Below, piece by piece: positions 14,641-22,037 of a DNA stretch of 56,747 nt. Source of the stretch: Acidimicrobiia bacterium (GTDB taxonomy: Bacteria; Actinomycetota; Acidimicrobiia; Spongiisociales; UBA11373). Numbering within the stretch: the first letter of the stretch is position 1; every line of letters starts with the position of its first letter. The notes below the pieces were generated by a model. The model was not told the DNA's origin. It saw only the letters and a program-made list of their open reading frames with translations, and searched no databases. Location: positions 1 to 56,747 of the forward strand of contig JBBDMM010000014.1 in NCBI GenBank assembly GCA_040878325.1, given 5' to 3'. The position numbers and the translations under genes were made by a program.

Positions 14641-16764
14641 TCAGCGCACCTGCTCGTCGAGCAGGGTGGCCAGGTCCTTCACTTGGACGTCGGCGCCGAG
14701 TTCCTTTACGCCGTCGTCGAGCATCACGAAGCAGAAGGGGCAGCCGGTGGCGATCACATCCGCCCCCGTCGCCAGGGCCTCCTCGGTGCGCTCGAGGTTG
14801 ACCCGCTTGCCTACCGACTCCTCCATCCACATCCGGGCCCCCCCGGCGCCGCAACAGAACGATCCGGTGCCGTTGCGAGGCATCTCCACCAGGTCGCCCG
14901 ACCGCTTCACCACTTCCCGCGGGGCGATGAACACGTCGTTGTGGCGGCCCAGGTAGCAGGGGTCGTGGAAGGTGATCGTCTGCCCGGTCTTCGCCTTCGG
15001 TTTGAGGCGGCCATCCTTCACCAGGCCCATGAGCACCTGGCTGTGGTGCATCACCTCGTACTCGCCGCCGAATTGGGGGTACTCGTTGGAGATGGTGTTG
15101 AAGCAATGCGGGCACTGGGTGATCACCTTGCTCACCCCGAGGTCGTTGAGTGTCTGGATGTTCTGCAGCGCCAACTGCTGGAACACGTACTCGTTGCCGG
15201 CGCGCCGGGCCGGGTCGCCGGTACACAGCTCCATCGGTCCGAGGATCGCAAAGTCGACCCCGGCCTCGTGGAGCAATCGGGCCGTCGACACGGTGGTCTT
15301 GCGATTCCGATCGTCGAACGACCCGGCGCAGCCCACCCAGTACAGATACTCGGCCGTGACGCCAGGGTCACCGAGACGCTTCACCTCGAAGTCGAGTTCC
15401 CTCGTCCAGTCGGCGCGCCCCTGCTGGCTGGAGCCGTAGGGATTCGACGAGTTCTCCAGACTGATGAACGTCTGGCCCAACTCCTGCGGAAAGTTCCCCT
15501 CCATCAGCGTCAGGTAGCGGCGCATGTCAAGGATCTTGTCCAGGATCTCGATGTCCACCGGGCAAACCTCGTCGCACGCCCGGCACGAGGTACAGGCCCA
15601 GACCTCCTCGGCGGTGATTCGCTCGAACACCGAGTCGGCGGTGACCGTGATCCCCCGGTCCACCCCCACCGGCGGGCTCACCGGCGGATTACCGGTCCGG
15701 GCCGCCACCTCCCCCAGCTTGAGGACGATCTCGCGCGGGTCGAGCGGCTTGCCCGTCTGGTTGGCAGGACACACCGAGGTGCACCGGCCGCAGACGGTGC
15801 AGGCGTCGGTGTCGAGCAGTTGCTTCCAGGTGAAGTCGGACACCTTCGACGCCCCGATCGTCTCGATCGTCTCGGCGGCTTCGACCAGGTTCGGCATCTC
15901 CCGCATCGCCCCCTTGTGGCGGTCACGGGGCGACAGCGCCATGTTGAGCGGGGAGGTGATCATGTGGCGCAGCTTCGTGGTGGGTATCGCCACCAACAGG
16001 GCGAGGAACGCCACCACATGGGCGACCCACAGACCCTGGTGGAGGCCCGATGCCGCCGACTCGGGGACCAATGCGCTCAGTGGGTAGGCGACGAACGACC
16101 AGGTCTCAAAGTCGGGGCGACCGTCCACGGTGATCCGGGCGGCTTCGACGGCGAAACCGGTGAGGCCGATCAAGAACAGTAGAGCCAGGTTGAAGGCATC
16201 CTCCGGCCGGGTCTTGGTGCGCAGCTTGCGGGGACGCAGCCCGTACCGCCTGCCGGCCGCCATCAACAGACCGCCGAGGAAAACCAGCCCGAACCCGTCG
16301 AGGATGGCCGAGTACCACTGATACACCGCCCCCTCGAGGAACTTCAGGTTGGCAGGGGCGAGGTGGTCGATCTCGAGGGTGACCGTGCCGAGGAACAGCA
16401 CGATGAACCCCGAATAGATGGCGAGGTGCATGAGGCCGGCGGCGCGGTCCTCGAACACCGACCGATGCGAGAGTCCCCGCTCCAACGCCCGGATCCGCTG
16501 CCACCACCGGTCGACCCGCTTCTCATCGGCGCCGCGCATCCAGTTCTTCGCCCGGACCGCAAAGAAGTAGGCGAACAGCGCCACGAAGATCGTCGACGCC
16601 ACATAGAAGAGCACGATCACCGGGTCGGGGATGTTCCCGAACACCACCCGCCCCACCTCGGGCTCGTGATCATCCGGAATCGAACCGCCCCACCACAGCA
16701 GGAGCACGCTCGCCGGGAGCAAGACGACCAGAGCCCAGACGATGCGAATGCTCCAGCGCTTCAT
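14641..16764 (-). CDS. Membrane Fe-S oxidoreductase (HdrD/EtfD-like)
   Basis: A 707-residue protein. The N-terminal half has about six membrane helices (for example 10-27, 48-70, 112-132, 150-170) of the nitrate-reductase-gamma type that bind haem and quinone. Two 4Fe-4S motifs follow (CTVCGRCTSVCP, about 322-332; CTSCRACDEVCP, about 391-401). Two cysteine-rich CCG-type domains follow (WVGCAGSFDD ... CPHCFN; DPCYLGRH ... CCGAGGARMW). This layout matches actinobacterial EtfD, which passes electrons from ETF to menaquinone during beta-oxidation. The genuine start is the ATG at 16764; the open frame upstream of it is repeat and antisense DNA. No ETF genes lie nearby. Confidence 0.9.
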   Translation of the reverse strand: MKRWSIRIVWALVVLLPASVLLLWWGGSIPDDHEPEVGRVVFGNIPDPVIVLFYVASTIFVALFAYFFAVRAKNWMRGADEKRVDRWWQRIRALERGLSHRSVFEDRAAGLMHLAIYSGFIVLFLGTVTLEIDHLAPANLKFLEGAVYQWYSAILDGFGLVFLGGLLMAAGRRYGLRPRKLRTKTRPEDAFNLALLFLIGLTGFAVEAARITVDGRPDFETWSFVAYPLSALVPESAASGLHQGLWVAHVVAFLALLVAIPTTKLRHMITSPLNMALSPRDRHKGAMREMPNLVEAAETIETIGASKVSDFTWKQLLDTDACTVCGRCTSVCPANQTGKPLDPREIVLKLGEVAARTGNPPVSPPVGVDRGITVTADSVFERITAEEVWACTSCRACDEVCPVDIEILDKILDMRRYLTLMEGNFPQELGQTFISLENSSNPYGSSQQGRADWTRELDFEVKRLGDPGVTAEYLYWVGCAGSFDDRNRKTTVSTARLLHEAGVDFAILGPMELCTGDPARRAGNEYVFQQLALQNIQTLNDLGVSKVITQCPHCFNTISNEYPQFGGEYEVMHHSQVLMGLVKDGRLKPKAKTGQTITFHDPCYLGRHNDVFIAPREVVKRSGDLVEMPRNGTGSFCCGAGGARMWMEESVGKRVNLERTEEALATGADVIATGCPFCFVMLDDGVKELGADVQVKDLATLLDEQVR

Positions 16765-16809
16765 TGGGACGGGAGTGTAAAGAGGGTCGGCCGCCTTCGG
16801 CGACCTCCC

Positions 16810-16823
16810 GCGATTGGCGATTG
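16810..16823. repeat. Tandem heptamer GCGATTG, two copies
   Basis: Two perfect units followed by a partial third (GCGGG). It lies in the gap between the divergent oxidoreductase and methyltransferase genes, directly before a palindromic module. Confidence 0.75.
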
Positions 16824-16842
16824 GCGGGAAGCATTTAGCGTT

Positions 16843-16935
16843 GGCGTGCTCGCTGGGTCCGCTGCCCCCTCCGTCACCGCCGAAGACGGCGGTGCCACCT
16901 CCCCCGCCGAAGACGGCGGAGGAGGACGCACGTGG
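16843..16935 (-). repeat. Palindromic repeat module with twin GCCGAAGACGGC hairpins
   Basis: Read leftwards, the order is the leader GCGTCCTCCTCCGCCGTC, GGGGGAGGTGG, a hairpin (16875-16894, CACCGCCG arms, AAGA loop), CGGAGGGGGCAGC and AGCGAGCAC. A second hairpin (16904-16919) is in the leader. The same block order is found at 31.1-31.6 kb and 51.6-51.8 kb with other hairpins in the variable slot. It lies upstream of the methyltransferase gene starting at 16966. Confidence 0.75.
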
Positions 16936-16965
16936 GGCAGGCCGTCGGCCGTTAGCCTCCCCCGG

Positions 16966-17508
16966 ATGCGCCCCCTCGATCGGTTGTTGCAGCGGTGGCG
17001 GATTCGCAAGGCGTTGCCTTGGGTGCGGGCCGGGGATCGGCTGCTCGACATCGGTTGCTACGACCGCAGCCTGATCGACCGGGTCGGCGATCGGGTCGTC
17101 AGCGCCGTCGGGGTGGATGTGGATGTTGCTCCGGCCGACGATGGCAAAGTCCGCCTCCTCAAGGGCCGTTTCCCTGATGATTTCTCGTTCGACCCCGGAT
17201 CGTTCGATTGCGTCACCTGCCTGGCGGTGCTCGAGCACGTCGAGGATCCCGACGCCTTCGCCAACGCCTGCCACCGGGTGCTCTCCAGCGGGGGGAGGGC
17301 AGTGCTGACCGTGCCGCACCCATTCGTCGATCGAATCCTCGCGGTGCTGGTGTTCCTGCGCCTGATCAGGGGGATGCACGTCGAGGAGCACCACGGTTTC
17401 GAGGTCGCTGAGACGGTGCCGATATTCCAGTGCGCCGGCTTCCGGCTGTTGAAGCGGCGCCGATTCCAACTCGGCCTGAACCACCTGTTCGTCTTCGAGA
17501 AGCCCTAG
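16966..17508 (+). CDS. Class I SAM-dependent methyltransferase
   Basis: A 180-residue protein. The SAM-binding motif is LLDIGCYDRSL (residues about 26-36), with VGVDVD as the acidic motif II, and DCVTCLAVLEHVEDPDAF as the post-motif typical of Methyltransf_11 proteins. The C-terminus (HGFEVAETVPIFQCAGFRLL) is a usual lid region. The ATG at 16966 follows a palindromic module. It converges with the glycosyltransferase at 17527, so it probably works in the same lipid- or glycan-modifying context; the substrate is unknown. Confidence 0.8.
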   Translation: MRPLDRLLQRWRIRKALPWVRAGDRLLDIGCYDRSLIDRVGDRVVSAVGVDVDVAPADDGKVRLLKGRFPDDFSFDPGSFDCVTCLAVLEHVEDPDAFANACHRVLSSGGRAVLTVPHPFVDRILAVLVFLRLIRGMHVEEHHGFEVAETVPIFQCAGFRLLKRRRFQLGLNHLFVFEKP

Positions 17509-17526
17509 CGATCCATGCGGGCGAGT

Positions 17527-18690
17527 TCAGCCGAGATCGACCTTCTTGTCCATGCCGAGGATGGAGAGAAAGAAGCTGGCGAGCACGGCCCACCATCCAA
17601 GGACCAGGCCGAGCGAAGCGGGAATCACGATTCGCAGCTGCTCGCCCGGGTCGAGGTCACCCCAGCCCTGCTCACGCCAGCGCCAGAAGGACAACACCGC
17701 GGCGATCAGCCCCGCCAGGAACACCAGGAATCCCAGCAACAAGCCCCGTTCGAGCCGGAACCGCGCCCCCAAGCGATCGATGCGGTCGTCCGCGGGGAGA
17801 AACCCCTTCGAGACCGCGTAGATCTTGGTGAAGAGGGCGAACGTGATCGACTGTGTCCCGATGATGGTCAACGCGGCGGCATACACCAGGGCACTCAGGT
17901 CGAGGGTCACCCCGCCCAGTTCCACCGGACCCACCACCAGCACGGTGGTGAGGATCAGGCCGACCGCGAGCATCACCAACCCGGGTACCAGGAACAGCCA
18001 CCGCGGGCTGTAGAGGAGCAGGAAGCGCAGATGGCGCCACCCGTCCGACCAGGTCCTCAGGTGGGGGGGCCGAGTTCGTCCCGCGGGCCGCAACACCGTC
18101 GGCACCTCGCGGATGTCGAAGTGGTTGAGCCCGGCCCGCACGACCATCTCACTGGCGAACTCCATTCCACTGCTGCGAAGGTCGAGATCGAGGATGCGAT
18201 CGCGTCGGAAACCGCGCAGCCCGCAGTGGAAGTCGGCGACCGGGACCCGGAAGAACAGTCGACCCACGAACGAGAGCACCGGATTGCCGACGTAACGATG
18301 CAGGAACGGCATCGCCCCTTTCTCGATCCCGCCCCGAAAACGGTTGCCGATCACCAGATCGGCTCTGCCACGCAACTCGGCCAGAAACGGTTCGAGGGCG
18401 GTGAAGTCGTAACTGTCGTCGGCGTCGCCCATGATCACGAAACGGCCTCGGGCCGCGGCGATCCCCGTCCGAAGTGCCGCCCCATAACCCTTGGCGGGCA
18501 CATCGATCACCCTGGCGCCCGCCGCGGCCGCCAGGGCCTGGGAGCCGTCGGTGGAACCGTTGTCGGCGACGAGCACCTCACCCTCGACGCCGTGGCGCTC
18601 CATCCATCCGATCGCCTTCGTCACACAGACGCCAACCGTCTCCGCCTCATCCAGACACGGCATCAGCACCGTGAGTTCGAGGGCGCTCAT
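17527..18690 (-). CDS. Polyprenyl-phosphate GT2 glycosyltransferase with membrane domain
   Basis: A 387-residue protein. The N-terminal GT-A domain (residues 1-230) has VLMPCLDEAETVG, the nucleotide-sugar region VADNGSTDGS, the DADDSYD metal site and CGLRGFRRDRI acceptor segment of DPM1/DolP-glycosyltransferases. The C-terminal third carries four membrane helices. Such enzymes load a sugar onto a polyprenyl-phosphate carrier for use outside the membrane. The start ATG overlaps the stop of the upstream membrane protein gene (ATGA), the likely user of the lipid-linked sugar. Confidence 0.85.
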   Translation of the reverse strand: MSALELTVLMPCLDEAETVGVCVTKAIGWMERHGVEGEVLVADNGSTDGSQALAAAAGARVIDVPAKGYGAALRTGIAAARGRFVIMGDADDSYDFTALEPFLAELRGRADLVIGNRFRGGIEKGAMPFLHRYVGNPVLSFVGRLFFRVPVADFHCGLRGFRRDRILDLDLRSSGMEFASEMVVRAGLNHFDIREVPTVLRPAGRTRPPHLRTWSDGWRHLRFLLLYSPRWLFLVPGLVMLAVGLILTTVLVVGPVELGGVTLDLSALVYAAALTIIGTQSITFALFTKIYAVSKGFLPADDRIDRLGARFRLERGLLLGFLVFLAGLIAAVLSFWRWREQGWGDLDPGEQLRIVIPASLGLVLGWWAVLASFFLSILGMDKKVDLG

Positions 18691-20249
18691 GGCACTCGCC
18701 ACAGCACGAACCGATCGTTCTCCCACTCGAGGGTCAATCCGAGATCGGCTGCTTCCGCGTCGGTGAGCAGCACCTGGACATAGGTCGAGTTCTTCACCAT
18801 CACGAACCAATCTGCCCGGGCGAGGAGGTGGGCGTTATTCGTCAGCTGCAGCGACTGCCGATCGGAATACAGGTTCATCGATCGGGCGCGAAAGAATGAC
18901 ACCACCTCATCGTGGCGCGTGCGCGACCTCACCTCATCGAACATCTCCACCGACGATGGGTGCTCCGGGCCCCAGTAGGGGTAGTCGTAGGCGAGCCGGT
19001 ACTGCGTCTTGTTGTAGAGGCCGGAGGCGTTGCCGACCACGAATATCATCATGAACACCGCAGCCACCGTCCCCGGCAGCATGCGCGTCCGCTTCGACCA
19101 CGACCCGGCTCTGGAGCCGGCCGCATCGATGGGGGTCGAGGCAATCCCCTGGTAGGCGAAGTAGACCAATAGGGGCGTGATCGAGAAGAGGTAGCGCCCC
19201 TCGTGGAAGGGAAGCGTCGAGATGATGAAGGCGACCGCAAGCAGGTAGAGGATCAGCGGGGCATCCTCCCGGTAATGGTTGAGCAACCGAACCAGGATGC
19301 CGAGGACGGCAAGCATCAGGAAGACGGTGAACGCCACGAGGGCGAGGTCATGGCTCCCGAGGAGGCTCCACCCGGGAACACCCTGGTCCTTGAGACCGAT
19401 GTGCTCGCCGAGGATGTCCCTGAACCAGATCAGATTGTGTCTGATCTGGTTCAGCCCCCCACCTTCGTACTTCGGCCACACCACGGTCGGCAGGACCAAC
19501 TGCAGGAAGACGAGGAAGCCGGCCGCGGTCACATACGGGGTCGCCAGCCGCCGCCGCGGCGCCGGCCCCCCGTCACGGGCGGACCGCCCTTGCCACAGCA
19601 GTCCCCCGTGAACGGCGGCAAGCGAAAGGAACAGGGCCACCCCCTCGCGGCGGATGCTGAAGGTGAACGCGAGCAACAGCCCCATCCCGATCAACGGCCG
19701 GGCCGGGCCAGCCAGCCAGAGCCCGCGCAAGCGCAATCGGTCCATCCACCAGAGCGACAGGCCCACGAAGAACAGGTACGGGAAGTCGGCCAGCACGCTG
19801 TCGGTCGCGCCCACGTAGATGACGCTGAAACCGATCAGGCTCACCATCACCAGACCGCCGACCTCGCCGACTCGCCGGGCAACGATCTGAAAGAACACGA
19901 CCAGGAAGCCGGCAAAGAAGAGGGTCTCGAGGATCTTCAGCTTCGGATAGTCGAGTCCCCACAGTCCGACCACCGGTGAGAGCAACAAAGGAGCGCCCCA
20001 CGGGTAGGAGTACGGGCTGAAGGCGTGGGAAGACGATTCCTGGACGGTGATTCGGGTGGTGGCAAGCACCTCGCCGACGTTGCCCTCGACCAGAGCCTGG
20101 CTCTGGCGGAGGTAGAGGGAGAAGTCGTCGCCCCAGTCGTGGCCGGCCCGTTGATTGACGATGCAGAGCACCCCGATCACGCCGACGAGGATGAGGACCC
20201 GAAAGTTCCGGGTTTTCAGGAAAGCGACGAGCGAAACGCGAATACCCAC
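18687..20249 (-). CDS. Multi-pass membrane glycosyltransferase-like protein (GT-C type)
   Basis: A 520-residue protein with about ten to twelve membrane helices. The early loop carries an acidic pair (GHDWGDDFSLYLRQSQALVE), the position of the catalytic Asp in GT39/ArnT-type GT-C enzymes, which transfer sugars from polyprenyl-phosphate donors. The soluble C-terminus (about 425-520) is extracellular. It is coupled to the polyprenyl glycosyltransferase gene, which supports this function. No Pfam-level signature beyond topology can be seen, so the donor and acceptor are unknown. GTG start at 20249. Confidence 0.75.
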   Translation of the reverse strand: MGIRVSLVAFLKTRNFRVLILVGVIGVLCIVNQRAGHDWGDDFSLYLRQSQALVEGNVGEVLATTRITVQESSSHAFSPYSYPWGAPLLLSPVVGLWGLDYPKLKILETLFFAGFLVVFFQIVARRVGEVGGLVMVSLIGFSVIYVGATDSVLADFPYLFFVGLSLWWMDRLRLRGLWLAGPARPLIGMGLLLAFTFSIRREGVALFLSLAAVHGGLLWQGRSARDGGPAPRRRLATPYVTAAGFLVFLQLVLPTVVWPKYEGGGLNQIRHNLIWFRDILGEHIGLKDQGVPGWSLLGSHDLALVAFTVFLMLAVLGILVRLLNHYREDAPLILYLLAVAFIISTLPFHEGRYLFSITPLLVYFAYQGIASTPIDAAGSRAGSWSKRTRMLPGTVAAVFMMIFVVGNASGLYNKTQYRLAYDYPYWGPEHPSSVEMFDEVRSRTRHDEVVSFFRARSMNLYSDRQSLQLTNNAHLLARADWFVMVKNSTYVQVLLTDAEAADLGLTLEWENDRFVLWRVP

Positions 20250-20272
20250 GCCGTGAGATTATCGGGCACAGG

Positions 20273-20321
20273 CCAACAGCCAACAGCCACCCAACGCCCA
20301 TGCCCATCGCCAATCGCAAAT
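20273..20321. repeat. Degenerate heptamer array (CCAACAG type, about seven units)
   Basis: Two perfect CCAACAG units are followed by five divergent 7-bp units that end in CGCCAAT and CGCAAAT, close to the complement of the GCGATTG unit. It lies between two leftward genes, upstream of the membrane glycosyltransferase. Confidence 0.6.
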
Positions 20322-20386
20322 CCTCTTCCCAATCAGCAGGCCTTACCGTTCCGGGACGGGCTTGTCGCCCGATGGCACTCATCGGA

Positions 20387-21100
20387 CTACCTGGTTCCGA
20401 TGAGAAGACCGCGTTCGAGGTGAGTGCCGACGGGGTCGAACTGGGCCTTCAGCCCGGCCCTCCCGGCAGCCTCCACAAGTCGCTCCGGCGGGTGGACCCC
20501 CATCAGATGGCGTTCCGTGAAGGTCTCCGACCCTTGGGGTGTGGTCACGAGATAAGTGAACTCCATATCGCTACAGCCGGCATCGGGGTCGTACTGCATC
20601 CGGGAGGTTCGGGCCATCGCCCACTCGTCGGCCTCCACGGTGAGGACCCGGATCCAGGGCGGGTGGATGTTGTCGGGCATCAGCCACGGCTCCACCACCA
20701 GCACTCCCCCGGGGGCCAGGTGCCGGGCCATGGCGGCGATGGCGGCATCGAGTCGGTCCCCGGTGTCGGCGTAGCCGATCGACGAGAACAGGCAGGTCAC
20801 CGCGTCGAAGGTCCTCCCCAAATCGAAGTCGGTGAAGTCGCCGACATGCAACGGCACTTCGGGTACCCGCGTCCGGGCGATCTCGATCATCGCCGGGTCG
20901 ACATCCACGCCTTCCACCCGGAAACGGTCCTGCCAGATCTCCAGGTGCTTCCCCGTGCCGCAAGCCACATCGAGCAGCGACCCGGCCCCGGGGTTGCGCT
21001 CCCGGATGATCCGTTCCACCACCGCGGCATGTCCCGGATAGTCGAGGTGCGCATAAGCCCGGTCGTAGAGGTGGGCGGTCGGATGAAAGGGGCCAGACAT
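20387..21100 (-). CDS. SAM-dependent methyltransferase (DesVI/TylM1-like)
   Basis: A 237-residue protein. SAM motif I is LLDVACGTGKHLEIW (about 42-56), followed by VEGVDVDPAMIEIA and TCLFSSIGYADT. The FSSIGY segment is typical of the sugar N,N-dimethyltransferase group (DesVI/TylM1). The N-terminus YDRAYAHLDY also fits this group. It probably methylates a small metabolite, possibly an amino sugar, but no aminosugar synthesis genes are adjacent, so the substrate is uncertain. Confidence 0.75.
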   Translation of the reverse strand: MSGPFHPTAHLYDRAYAHLDYPGHAAVVERIIRERNPGAGSLLDVACGTGKHLEIWQDRFRVEGVDVDPAMIEIARTRVPEVPLHVGDFTDFDLGRTFDAVTCLFSSIGYADTGDRLDAAIAAMARHLAPGGVLVVEPWLMPDNIHPPWIRVLTVEADEWAMARTSRMQYDPDAGCSDMEFTYLVTTPQGSETFTERHLMGVHPPERLVEAAGRAGLKAQFDPVGTHLERGLLIGTR

Positions 21101-21121
21101 GAAGAGACGCTACCAAGAGAG

Positions 21122-21234
21122 TCAAGATTCAAGAATCAAGAACCAAGGACCAAGAAGCAAGAACGCGTCGGGGGGTACCCGACGCGTTCTGTCGAATTGC
21201 GAATTGCGAATTGCGGGGCCGAGCGAAGCGAGGC
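21122..21234. repeat. Compound element: TCAAGAA x6, hairpin, GAATTGC x3, GAGCGAAGCGAG
   Basis: Six 7-bp units of the TCAAGAA type (21122-21163) lead into a hairpin with 11-bp arms (AACGCGTCGGG / CCCGACGCGTT, 21162-21188). TCTGTC, three GAATTGC units (21194-21214) and the palindrome-like GGGGCCGAGCGAAGCGAGGC follow. A second copy with fewer units lies at 24184-24278. The element fills the gap between divergent genes, so promoters for both must lie in or beside it. Confidence 0.8.
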
Positions 21235-21296
21235 CAATCGCTGGCCGCATCGATTCTGCTGTCTAGCCTCTGCCGGATTCGCCGACGGAGGCCACG

Positions 21297-22037
21297 ATGC
21301 CCGTACCGAGGGACAAGGTCACTGTGGTCATCCCGACTTACGACGAACGTGAGTCGATCGAGAGCGTCGCCCGGGGTGTGAGAGCCCACGGGTACCGCCT
21401 TCTCGTGGTGGACGACGATTCGCCCGACGGCACCGGCGAGATCGCCGACCGACTCAGCGAGCGCGACGGGCTCATATCGGTCCTCCACCGTCCCACCAAG
21501 CAGGGTCTCGGTCGCGCGTATGCCGCCGGATTCGAAGCGGCCCTGCGGGGAGACCCCGAGATCGTGTGTCAGATGGACGCCGACCTGTCGCACGACCCCG
21601 AACGCCTACCGGCATTGGTCGCCGCGGTCGAGGCCGGCGCAGACCTCGCCGTGGGCAGCCGTCTCATTCCGGGCGGTGCGATCGTCGACTGGCCGGCGGG
21701 CCGGCGCCTCTTGTCGCGGTGGGGGAACCGCTACGCCCGGGTGGCACTCGGCGTCCCGGTACGCGATCTGACCAGCGGCTTCCGCGCCTTCAGGTCCCAC
21801 TCGCTCCAACGACTCGAAAGCGAGTCTTGCCGGGCGAACGGGTATGCATTCCAGATCGAAACCGTATGGCGGGCCCATCATGCAGGCATGCACATCGTCG
21901 AGGTCCCCATCACGTTCAGCGAACGCACCGCAGGAAAGTCAAAACTCGGCGGGGACGTCGTGTTCGAGGCGATGTGGCTGGTGACCCTGTGGGGTTTCTG
22001 CCGGGCGATGCGAAGGCCGCCGCCGGCACGCCGATGA
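21297..22037 (+). CDS. Dolichol-phosphate-mannose-synthase-like GT2 enzyme
   Basis: A 246-residue single-domain enzyme. VVIPTYDERESIESV binds the nucleotide, VVDDDSPDGTGEIAD and QMDADLSHDPERLP are the diagnostic DPM1 motifs (DAD metal site), and RTAGKSKLGGDVVFEA is the conserved C-terminal loop of soluble polyprenol-phosphate mannosyltransferases. It transfers a hexose, probably mannose, from a nucleotide sugar to polyprenyl phosphate at the inner face of the membrane. Its stop overlaps the start of the large membrane protein downstream (ATGA). Confidence 0.9.
   Translation: MPVPRDKVTVVIPTYDERESIESVARGVRAHGYRLLVVDDDSPDGTGEIADRLSERDGLISVLHRPTKQGLGRAYAAGFEAALRGDPEIVCQMDADLSHDPERLPALVAAVEAGADLAVGSRLIPGGAIVDWPAGRRLLSRWGNRYARVALGVPVRDLTSGFRAFRSHSLQRLESESCRANGYAFQIETVWRAHHAGMHIVEVPITFSERTAGKSKLGGDVVFEAMWLVTLWGFCRAMRRPPPARR

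Noticed and set aside
14491-16182. Long rightward open frame over the Fe-S oxidoreductase
   Set aside because: Antisense shadow rich in His/Arg/Gly. The leftward frame carries the cysteine motifs of a real enzyme.
16765-17484. N-terminal extension of the Fe-S oxidoreductase frame through the repeat and the antisense of the methyltransferase
   Set aside because: The extension is low-complexity and includes repeat DNA; the membrane segment begins right after the ATG at 16764.
21122-21214. CRISPR array
   Set aside because: The units are 7 bp and directly abutting, with no spacers and no cas genes.
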